Shown here one piece after another: positions 26,746-33,596 of a DNA stretch of 64,000 bases. The position numbers and the translations under genes are program-made. A model generated the notes under the pieces. It was not told where the DNA came from. It saw nothing but the letters and a program-made list of their open reading frames with translations, and searched no databases. The DNA comes from Gaetbulibacter sp. 4G1. GTDB lineage: Bacteria; Bacteroidota; Bacteroidia; Flavobacteriales; Flavobacteriaceae. Within the stretch, counting starts at the first letter, position 1. Every line of letters begins with the position of its first letter. The stretch covers positions 434,001 to 498,000 of the forward strand of contig NZ_MDVN01000022.1 of NCBI RefSeq assembly GCF_002741945.1, written 5' to 3'.

Positions 26746-27846
26746 ATGAGGTTTCTTGTTTTAATAATTATTATTACCTTATTAGGTTGCAATCATAAAA
26801 GCACAAACCCAATTAATAAGGTCCTCTCTTCAAATAATCCAAAAATTAAAACAGTTGTAGATTCTATTAAAAACCATGAAGTTCAAATTTTATTCACAGA
26901 AGTTAAAAGACAAGAAGACTCTATTTATTTTGAAGATTATAACTTTCAAGTAGATGACTACAATTATTTTTATCCTGCTAGTACAGTAAAATTCCCTATT
27001 GCGCTATTAGCCTTAGAGAAAATGAACACTAATCATTTAATAGACAGAAATACGATCTTTAATATAGAAGGTGATAGTACTAAAACTACGCTTGCTAATG
27101 AAATTAAAAAAATATTTGCTGTAAGCGACAATGCAGCTTATAATAGGTTATATGAATATTTAGGTAAAGACTATATCAATTTAAAGCTAAAAGAAAAGGG
27201 TATAAATGCTAGAATTTCTCATAGATTATCAGTTTCAAATTCTGCAAATTTAAAAACAAAACCACTTGTTTTTTATGACCAGAATGAGGTTCTTTTTAAA
27301 ACTGACTCAACAATAAGTCTGCCCTCAAAACCTTTAAATTTAAATAAGACAAAAAAAGGCAAAGGTTATATGATTAACGATAGTTTGGTTAGCTCTGCTA
27401 TGGATTTTTCATTTAAAAACTATTTGCCAGTAACGGCTTTACATCAAATAATGAAACAACTTATGTTTCCTGAAGTATATCAATATAATAGGCGGTTTCA
27501 TTTAACCCAAGACGACAGAAGTTTTTTAATAAATGCTATGAAAATATTGCCTCACGAAGCAGGTTATACCTCAAATGAATATTATGAAAGCTATGTAAAG
27601 TTTTTAATTTTTGGCGATTCCAAAAAACCCATTCCAAAGCATATAAAAATATACAACAAAGTAGGAAATGCATACGGCTACCTAACAGATTGTGCATACA
27701 TTGTAAACAAAAAAACAAAAAAGGAGTATATTATAACAGCTACAATGCACGTTAATAAAAATCAACTTTTTAACGATAATGTTTACGAGTATGAAACTAT
27801 TGGATTTCCTTTTTTAGCTGAATTAGGCAGACAGCTAATTGAGTAA
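26746..27846 (+). CDS. Class A beta-lactamase-like serine hydrolase, lipoprotein
   Basis: The ATG at 26746 begins a lipoprotein signal (MRFLVLIIIITLLGC); an upstream ATG at 26716 adds ten residues before it. In the 366-residue product the penicillin-binding fold is marked by the SxxK motif in YPASTVKFPIALLALEKM and an SDN motif in AVSDNAAYNRL. The third box is NKVGNAYGY in place of KTG, so true beta-lactamase activity is uncertain. A DD-peptidase or esterase-like role is equally possible. Confidence 0.85.
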   Translation: MRFLVLIIIITLLGCNHKSTNPINKVLSSNNPKIKTVVDSIKNHEVQILFTEVKRQEDSIYFEDYNFQVDDYNYFYPASTVKFPIALLALEKMNTNHLIDRNTIFNIEGDSTKTTLANEIKKIFAVSDNAAYNRLYEYLGKDYINLKLKEKGINARISHRLSVSNSANLKTKPLVFYDQNEVLFKTDSTISLPSKPLNLNKTKKGKGYMINDSLVSSAMDFSFKNYLPVTALHQIMKQLMFPEVYQYNRRFHLTQDDRSFLINAMKILPHEAGYTSNEYYESYVKFLIFGDSKKPIPKHIKIYNKVGNAYGYLTDCAYIVNKKTKKEYIITATMHVNKNQLFNDNVYEYETIGFPFLAELGRQLIE

Positions 27847-28178
27847 ATGACTATAATTAACTACGCCATACTTATCTAATTTAACCCTTCAGAATAAAAA
27901 AGTATTTCCTCAAATCAAAAAAAATTTTGTAACAAAAAATAAATTTCAACTACATATAATTAGAAAATAGACGATGCCAATAGAGTATTCATTACTTTAT
28001 TCTTTTAATCTCTTACTATTTACAGAATTAAAGTAAATAAAAAGCTTAATACATATCAACTAAAGTTAGTTACTTTAGTAAAAAATACAGCATATTTTAC
28101 TTTCAAAATAATACTTTTAGAAGCTGCTTTCTTATCAGAAAAAGCTTATATTTATTCAACTAAAAAACCAATTTCATT
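27847..28178. other. 332-base gap without a gene
   Basis: The stretch is very AT-rich. No open frame of credible length and no exact TAnnTTTG box was found. A small dyad, ACTAAAG/CTTTAGT (28059-28079), is the only structure seen. Confidence 0.6.
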
Positions 28179-28754
28179 ATGATAGAATGGTATTCAAATT
28201 TAGAGCTCTTTCCTAAAATATATTGGGGCATTGCTTTACTAGGATCTTTAATTTTTCTTATAACTATGATTTTATCATTTGTAGGAGGTGATGCCGATGA
28301 TATTGGGGATGTAGATAGTGATATTGAAGGAGATACTGGTATTGGTTTTCAATTTATAACCTTTAAAAACTTAGTAGGTTTCTTTACCTTATTTGGTTGG
28401 AGTGGTATTGCTTGTATAGATGCTGGATTTTCAAAACCACTAACTATAATAATTTCTATTGTTTGCGGATTAATTATGATGGTGATAATGGGCGCTATGT
28501 TTTATTATATGAATAAACTTAACCATAGCGGAACTTTAAACTTTAAAAATGCTGTAAACGCAGTGGGAGAAGTCTACTTAACTGTTGGCGCAAATAGGTC
28601 TTCTATAGGAAAAGCTCATGTAAGAATTCAAGGCGCTTTAAGAGAACTTGAAGCATTAACAGATGCTGATATCGATTTAGAATCTGGCTCTGTAATAAAA
28701 GTAAAAGACGTAACAGAAAACGGAATATTAATTATTGAAAAATTAAACAAATAA
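28179..28754 (+). CDS. NfeD-like membrane protein (flotillin partner)
   Basis: The 191-residue protein has an N-terminal helix (YWGIALLGSLIFLITMILSF), an acidic loop (GGDADDIGDVDSDIEGD), two more hydrophobic segments and a C-terminal OB-fold-like domain (NAVNAVGEVYLTVGANRSSIGKAHVRIQG is split here, then SGSVIKVKDV). This matches NfeD/YuaF proteins. They are membrane partners of flotillins, and a flotillin gene starts 4 bases downstream, so the two form the yuaF-yuaG type pair. Confidence 0.85.
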   Translation: MIEWYSNLELFPKIYWGIALLGSLIFLITMILSFVGGDADDIGDVDSDIEGDTGIGFQFITFKNLVGFFTLFGWSGIACIDAGFSKPLTIIISIVCGLIMMVIMGAMFYYMNKLNHSGTLNFKNAVNAVGEVYLTVGANRSSIGKAHVRIQGALRELEALTDADIDLESGSVIKVKDVTENGILIIEKLNK

Positions 28755-28757
28755 CCT

Positions 28758-30182
28758 ATGCTATTATTAACACAAGACGCCTTTAATCTAGGCTTTCCTA
28801 TTGCAGTCATTTTTGCAGTATTATTCATTTTCATCTTTTTTATTGTACTTATTAAACGCTACAAACGCTGTCCTTCAGATAGAATATTAGTTGTTTATGG
28901 TAAAGTTGGTGGAGGTCAGTCTGCAAAATGTATTCATGGTGGTGCAGCATTCATCATGCCTGTAATTCAAGATTATGAATTTTTAGATTTAACACCAATT
29001 TCTATTGAAGTTAATCTTATAAATGCACTTTCTAAACAAAACATACGTGTTAATGTGCCATCTCGTTTCACCATAGGGGTTTCTACCGAGCCTGGAATTA
29101 TGCAAAATGCTGCTGAGCGCTTATTAGGCTTGGGGCAAAATGAAATTCAAGAATTGGCTCAAGAAATTATTTTTGGCCAACTACGTTTGGTTGTTGCATC
29201 GATGGATATTGAAGAAATTAACTCAGATAGAGATAAATTTTTAACCAATATTTCAAAAAGTGTCGAGTCTGAACTAAAGAAAGTTGGTTTGAAATTAATC
29301 AATGTAAATATTACTGATATTGTTGATGAATCTGGGTATATAGAAGCTTTAGGAAAAGAAGCAGCTGCACATGCCATTAATGCGGCACGTAAATCGGTTG
29401 CAGAAAAAACTAGAGATGGTTCTATTGGAGAAGCTAACGCTGTGCAAGATGAAAGAACTCAAGTTGCTGCTGCTAATGCGCAAGCTGTTGAAGGTGAAAA
29501 TACAGCAAAAATTGCGGTTGCTAATTCAGATTCATTACGTCGTCAACGAGAAGCTGAAGCAGAACGTGTGGCCATTGCATCAGAGAAAGTACAATCTGCA
29601 AAAGCATTAGAGGAATCTTATGCTGCTGAAAAAGAAGCAGAATCTGCAAGAGCAGAACGTGAGCGTTCTTCACAAAAAGCTGATATTATTGTTCCTGCAG
29701 AAATTGATAAACAAAAAGTAGAAATTGATGCGGAAGCTGAAGCTGAAAAAATTAGAAGACGTGCAAAAGGTGAAGCAGATGCAATTTTATTTAAAGCTCA
29801 AGCTGAAGCACAAGGATTGTATGAAGTTTTAACAAAACAAGCCGCTGGTTTAGACCAAATAGTTAAAGCAGCAGGAGACAATGCAAAAGATGCTGTGTTA
29901 TTATTAATAGCTGATAAATTACCTGAATTAGTAAAAACACAAGCTGAGGCTATTAAAAACATCAAAATTGATAAAGTTACCGTTTGGGAAAATGGTGGTG
30001 GAAAAGATGGTAAATCTTCAACTTCAAACTTTATTTCTGGCATGTACAAATCTGTTCCTCCATTGCAAGAAATGTTTAATATGGCTGGTATGCAATTACC
30101 TGAGTATTTAAAGGGTAAAGAAATCGAAGAAAAAAATTCTTCAGTAAAAAGGGATGATACTAATTCTGAAGAAAAAGCATAA
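28758..30182 (+). CDS. Flotillin-family protein (SPFH domain)
   Basis: The 474-residue protein has one N-terminal membrane segment (VIFAVLFIFIFFIVLI) and an SPFH/band-7 domain (RILVVYGKVGGGQSAKCIHGG, VPSRFTIGVSTEPGIMQNAAERLLG). A long Ala/Glu-rich coiled coil follows (about residues 205-365), with a flotillin C-terminal region. It probably scaffolds membrane microdomains. It is paired with the NfeD-like gene. The coiled coil has a high-GC, repeat-like codon pattern (GCA, GAA, AAA) that is normal for flotillins. Confidence 0.92.
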   Translation: MLLLTQDAFNLGFPIAVIFAVLFIFIFFIVLIKRYKRCPSDRILVVYGKVGGGQSAKCIHGGAAFIMPVIQDYEFLDLTPISIEVNLINALSKQNIRVNVPSRFTIGVSTEPGIMQNAAERLLGLGQNEIQELAQEIIFGQLRLVVASMDIEEINSDRDKFLTNISKSVESELKKVGLKLINVNITDIVDESGYIEALGKEAAAHAINAARKSVAEKTRDGSIGEANAVQDERTQVAAANAQAVEGENTAKIAVANSDSLRRQREAEAERVAIASEKVQSAKALEESYAAEKEAESARAERERSSQKADIIVPAEIDKQKVEIDAEAEAEKIRRRAKGEADAILFKAQAEAQGLYEVLTKQAAGLDQIVKAAGDNAKDAVLLLIADKLPELVKTQAEAIKNIKIDKVTVWENGGGKDGKSSTSNFISGMYKSVPPLQEMFNMAGMQLPEYLKGKEIEEKNSSVKRDDTNSEEKA

Positions 30183-30191
30183 AATAGGATT

Positions 30192-30758
30192 ATGGATAAG
30201 TATAGCATTATAATTAAATTAGATCAAATAGTAAATATTACTGAAATATTAATTGGAATATTCGTTCTAATTGGTCTTTATTTTGCGATAAAACAATTTA
30301 AAATTACAAAAAGGACTTATTCTTCTCAGTTGTTAATTCCAATTTCAAATGATTATAAAGATGTCAAATGGCAAGAGCCTAGGGAATACCTTAAAAACAA
30401 AGATTTAGAATTCAATATTAAAGAATTTGAAAAGAAAAATGTTGCTGATTTTCTCCATTTTTTTGATCACGTTGGACGTTTTTTAATGAACAAATATTTT
30501 GATATAGATGAAATTTATGGGATCATGGGAGGGGATATTCAAGAATACTGGCCTAAATTTGAAAAGTATATTAATTATAGAAGAGAAAAGGAAGAAAAAA
30601 AAGGTCGTTTTTTCCCATATGGATATGACACGCAATATCTTTATGTGGAATGTTTAAAGTATAAACCTTATAAAGAAAAAGAACAAAAGAGAGGGATATT
30701 AATTTTAAATAAAAAAATAAAGGAACTTACTTTAGAAGTAATAAAAATTAATGATTAG
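30192..30758 (+). CDS. Membrane-anchored protein of unknown function (DUF4760-like)
   Basis: The 188-residue product has one N-terminal transmembrane helix (ITEILIGIFVLIGLYFAIKQF) and a cytoplasmic helical domain (FEKKNVADFLHFFDHVGRFL, DIQEYWPKFEKYINYRREKEE). The helix-plus-FxxxFxxVG pattern resembles DUF4760-type proteins, but I am not certain. It starts 9 bases after the flotillin stop and may be a third member of that operon. The lysine-rich, AAA-heavy codon use differs a little from the two genes before it. Confidence 0.65.
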   Translation: MDKYSIIIKLDQIVNITEILIGIFVLIGLYFAIKQFKITKRTYSSQLLIPISNDYKDVKWQEPREYLKNKDLEFNIKEFEKKNVADFLHFFDHVGRFLMNKYFDIDEIYGIMGGDIQEYWPKFEKYINYRREKEEKKGRFFPYGYDTQYLYVECLKYKPYKEKEQKRGILILNKKIKELTLEVIKIND

Positions 30759-30768
30759 AATTTCTAAT
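30754..30768. promoter_or_regulatory. Palindrome upstream of bioB
   Basis: ATTAGAA (30754-30760) and TTCTAAT (30762-30768) form a perfect 15-base dyad with a one-base centre. It overlaps the stop of the preceding gene and ends 10 bases before the bioB -7 box, where an activator or repressor could act. The same sequence is not seen upstream of bioF. Confidence 0.4.
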
Positions 30769-30778
30769 TAATAAAAAC

Positions 30779-30786
30779 TATTTTTG
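30779..30786 (+). promoter_or_regulatory. bioB: Probable bioB -7 box
   Basis: TATTTTTG matches TAnnTTTG and ends 14 bases before the bioB ATG, giving a leader of about 8 bases. No -33 TTTG is seen. Confidence 0.45.
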
Positions 30787-30800
30787 TTTTTTGAATTTTT

Positions 30801-31895
30801 ATGAGCGAAACAAGACACAACTGGACCAAAGAAGAAATATTAGATATATATAACAAACCTTTAATGGAGTTGCTTTATGATGCAGCTACCATTCATAGAG
30901 AGCAACACAACCCAAATGTAGTGCAGGTAAGCACTTTATTATCTGTAAAAACAGGAGGCTGTTCAGAAGATTGTGGGTATTGTCCGCAAGCTGCTCGTTA
31001 CCACACAAACATTGAAGGCAATGACCTTATGAGTGTACCGCAAGTGAAAGCACAAGCACTTAGAGCTAAAGAAGGAGGAAGTTCGCGTGTGTGCATGGGT
31101 GCTGCTTGGCGTAATGTAAAAGATGGCGAAGAGTTCGACCAGGTTTTAGAAATGGTGCGTACCATTAATAAACTAGATATGGAAGTATGCTGCACTTTAG
31201 GAATGATTACTGAAAACCAAGCAAAGCGACTAGCTGAAGCTGGTTTGTATGCTTACAATCATAATTTAGATTCATCAGAAGAATATTATAAAGAAGTTAT
31301 TTCTACACGTGGATACCAAGATCGTTTAGACACTATTGAAAACGTGCGTAAAACAAATGTTACTGTTTGTAGTGGAGGTATTATTGGAATGGGTGAAAAT
31401 TTAGAAGATCGTGCTGGTATGTTAGTGGCATTATCAACTTTAAACCCACAACCGGAATCGACACCTATAAATGCTTTAGTGGCCGTTGAAGGTACACCAT
31501 TAGAAGACCAAAAGCCAGTTTCTATTTGGGATATGATACGTATGGTAGCAACCACACGTATTGTAATGCCAGAAACTCAAGTGCGTTTAAGTGCAGGTAG
31601 AACAGAAATGACTCGCGAAGGACAAGCCATGTGCTTCTTTGCTGGAGCAAACTCTATATTTGCTGGTGATAAACTCTTAACTACACCAAATCCTGATGTT
31701 AATGAAGACATGAAAATGTTTGAATTATTAGGTTTGAAACCACAAAAGCCATTTACTAAAAAAGTACAGCCGCAAACGGTTGAGGCTAAAGATTCTCAAT
31801 TAGAAGCTTTAGGTGAGAAACCAAAATGGACGCGCCCTGAACACACCATTGAGCGTAATGAAGCTGCTAAAAAAAAAGGGAAATTGGTTAAGTAG
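30801..31895 (+). CDS. bioB: Biotin synthase
   Basis: BioB inserts sulfur into dethiobiotin by radical SAM chemistry. The 364-residue protein carries the radical-SAM cysteines C54, C58 and C61 in GGCSEDCGYCPQAARY. It also has YNHNLDSS, the CSGGIIGMGE segment and RLSAGRTEMTRE near the end of the barrel, with the arginine that contacts the auxiliary cluster. The C terminus has an extra Lys/Pro-rich tail of about 45 residues (KKVQPQTVEAKD onward). It is separated from bioFDA by 6.8 kb and has its own promoter. Confidence 0.97.
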   Translation: MSETRHNWTKEEILDIYNKPLMELLYDAATIHREQHNPNVVQVSTLLSVKTGGCSEDCGYCPQAARYHTNIEGNDLMSVPQVKAQALRAKEGGSSRVCMGAAWRNVKDGEEFDQVLEMVRTINKLDMEVCCTLGMITENQAKRLAEAGLYAYNHNLDSSEEYYKEVISTRGYQDRLDTIENVRKTNVTVCSGGIIGMGENLEDRAGMLVALSTLNPQPESTPINALVAVEGTPLEDQKPVSIWDMIRMVATTRIVMPETQVRLSAGRTEMTREGQAMCFFAGANSIFAGDKLLTTPNPDVNEDMKMFELLGLKPQKPFTKKVQPQTVEAKDSQLEALGEKPKWTRPEHTIERNEAAKKKGKLVK

Positions 31896-32009
31896 TATAA
31901 TCCTTGAATTCATATCTTATTACTAAGCATTTTAAAAATGTTGAGCTATTGGTTTATTGAAAATTGCCACATTGTTTGCTTCTCATAAATTAACTTGGTA
32001 GTTTGGTTT

Positions 32010-32093
32010 GCGTTAGGGATTGAAGTAGAAATCCTTTTTGTAAGGTACGAGCAAAAAAGATTGTAATGGAAAGCCCGACCTGTAAGGTAACGC
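32010..32093 (+). repeat. Dispersed GCGTTA/TAACGC element, copy C
   Basis: This 84-base element begins GCGTTAGGGATTGAAG and ends GGAAAGCCCGACC, TGTAAGGTAACGC. The core stem is AATCCTTTTTG (32030-32040) with CAAAAAAGATT (32052-32062), 10 of 11 positions pairing, and an 11-base loop. It lies 115 bases after bioB and ends 34 bases before the -7 box of the cupin gene. Confidence 0.9.
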
Positions 32094-32126
32094 CCTAATA
32101 CTATTTTAAATTTAATAACGTTTTCT

Positions 32127-32134
32127 TAACTTTG
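32127..32134 (+). promoter_or_regulatory. Probable -7 box of the cupin-like gene
   Basis: TAACTTTG is an exact TAnnTTTG match and ends 20 bases before the TTG start at 32155, with a leader of about 14 bases. Confidence 0.5.
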
Positions 32135-32154
32135 ACTTACTAAACATTTAAGTA

Positions 32155-33024
32155 TTGGCACTAAATCTACAAGATATCCCTCGGGTAAAAACCATAACTA
32201 AAGAGGGCTTTTTAAAACATTACTTTAAACCACAAAAACCTGTGGTTATTGAACGTTATATTGATGATTGGCCTGCCTATACAAAATGGAACTTAGACTA
32301 CATGAAAGCCATTGCTGGCAATAAAACGGTTCCGCTTTATGATGACAGACATGTAGATTACAAAGATGGTTTTAACGAACCACATGCTAAAATGAAAATG
32401 AGCGAGTATGTAGATTTGTTAAAACAAGAACCTACAAAATATAGAATTTTCCTTTGGAATGTTTTAAAAGAAGTCCCTCAATTACAAAACGATTTTAGCT
32501 ATCCAGATTTTGGATTGAAGCTTATGAAAGGCTTACCTATGCTGTTTTTTGGCGGAAGAGATTCGTACACTTTTATGCATTACGATATTGATTTGGCTAA
32601 TATTTTCCATTTTCATTTTGAAGGTAAAAAACAGATTATTTTGTTTGATCAAAAACAAAATGATTATCTATATAAAATTCCACACTCTTTAATTACCAGA
32701 GAAGATATAGATTTTAATAATCCAGATTTTGAAAAATGGCCCATGTTAAAGAAGGCTAAAGGCTATAAAACCGATCTAAATCATGGCGAAATACTATACA
32801 TGCCAGAAGGTTATTGGCATTATATGCGTTATATAACTCCAGGATTTTCTATGAGTTTACGTGCTATAGCTAGAAACCCAAAAAACTTTAGTAAAGCGGT
32901 ATATAATCTTTTAATTATGCGAAATTATGATAATGTAATGCGCCGCTTAAAAGGACAAAAATGGATAGACTGGAAAAATGAACAAGCCATTATTAAAACT
33001 CATAAAAAAAACGGCATTACTTAA
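32155..33024 (+). CDS. Cupin-like / JmjC-domain protein
   Basis: A TTG start is used: no ATG occurs before the conserved IPRVKTITKEGFLKHYFKPQKPVVIE region, and the next Met is far inside. The 289-residue protein has the cupin_8/JmjC double-stranded beta-helix with an HxD iron motif (FMHYDIDLANIFHFH) and a later His (PEGYWHYMRYI). It also has GGRDSYTF. Members are Fe(II)/2-oxoglutarate oxygenases that hydroxylate proteins or small molecules, and the substrate here is unknown. Its 3' end overlaps the convergent recX by 8 bases. Confidence 0.86.
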   Translation: MALNLQDIPRVKTITKEGFLKHYFKPQKPVVIERYIDDWPAYTKWNLDYMKAIAGNKTVPLYDDRHVDYKDGFNEPHAKMKMSEYVDLLKQEPTKYRIFLWNVLKEVPQLQNDFSYPDFGLKLMKGLPMLFFGGRDSYTFMHYDIDLANIFHFHFEGKKQIILFDQKQNDYLYKIPHSLITREDIDFNNPDFEKWPMLKKAKGYKTDLNHGEILYMPEGYWHYMRYITPGFSMSLRAIARNPKNFSKAVYNLLIMRNYDNVMRRLKGQKWIDWKNEQAIIKTHKKNGIT

Positions 33025-33490
33025 TTAGTTCGTTGGCTTTTTCGTACACCAAATACGATTCCCAACCCCGATATAGCAGATAATCGATTAATTTCTTTCT
33101 TTTTTTAAACTTGTCACTTTCTTTTATTGAATTAGCTTTTTTTTCGGCTAAATCATTGAAAACCTCGATGTATTCCCCATTTTCTATAGCTTTAAGTGCT
33201 TGATTTATATTAACTTTGCTAATGTCTTTTTTCTTTAATTCAAAAGTTAAACGGCGTCGGCCCCAAGCCTTAATTTTAAACTTACCGCTTACAAATGTTT
33301 TGGCAAAACGTTCTTCATTAAGAAAGTTATGCTTTAACAGGTGTACTATTATTACATCTATAGCTTCAGGTATCATATGCATACCTTCTAGTTTTTGCCT
33401 AACCTCTTGATGACATCGTTCTTGATACGCGCAATAATGCTCCAGTTTTCTGGTTGCTTCTTGTAGTGTATATGTTTTTTTTGACTGCAT
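33017..33490 (-). CDS. recX: Recombination regulator RecX
   Basis: The 157-residue, Lys/Arg-rich helical protein has three repeated three-helix units: ALRKLEHYCAYQERCHQEVRQKLEGM-like, then LLKHNFLNEERFAKTFVSGKFKIKAWGRRRL, then FKKRKKLIDYLLYRGWE. This is the RecX architecture, and NEERFAKTFV and WGRRRL are the family signature. It modulates RecA filaments. It overlaps the cupin gene tail-to-tail by 8 bases. A -7 box lies just upstream of its start. Confidence 0.92.
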   Translation of the reverse strand: MQSKKTYTLQEATRKLEHYCAYQERCHQEVRQKLEGMHMIPEAIDVIIVHLLKHNFLNEERFAKTFVSGKFKIKAWGRRRLTFELKKKDISKVNINQALKAIENGEYIEVFNDLAEKKANSIKESDKFKKRKKLIDYLLYRGWESYLVYEKANELIK

Positions 33491-33497
33491 TGCTTGT

Positions 33498-33505
33498 CAA
33501 AAATA
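33498..33505 (-). promoter_or_regulatory. recX: Probable recX -7 box
   Basis: On the minus strand TATTTTTG is an exact match, ending 7 bases before the recX ATG. The transcript would be leaderless or nearly so. Confidence 0.45.
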
Positions 33506-33555
33506 ACAATAGATAAATTAATTAAAAGAATAAAAAAATATAAAAACCAAATCAT

Positions 33556-33581
33556 CTATACTTAGCGTAGGTTAAGTATAG
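33556..33581. promoter_or_regulatory. Perfect 9-bp inverted repeat upstream of the type IX cargo gene
   Basis: CTATACTTA (33556-33564) and TAAGTATAG (33573-33581) are exact reverse complements around an 8-base spacer. The right arm ends 15 bases before the ATG at 33597 and overlaps a weak -7-like TAGTTTTT, so it may be an operator or a 5'-end hairpin. Confidence 0.5.
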
Positions 33582-33596
33582 TTTTTAAAACTTAAC

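Noticed and set aside
28059-28079. ACTAAAG/CTTTAGT dyad in the 332-base gap
   Set aside because: It is short, AT-rich, not near a recognisable promoter and likely to occur by chance in this base composition.
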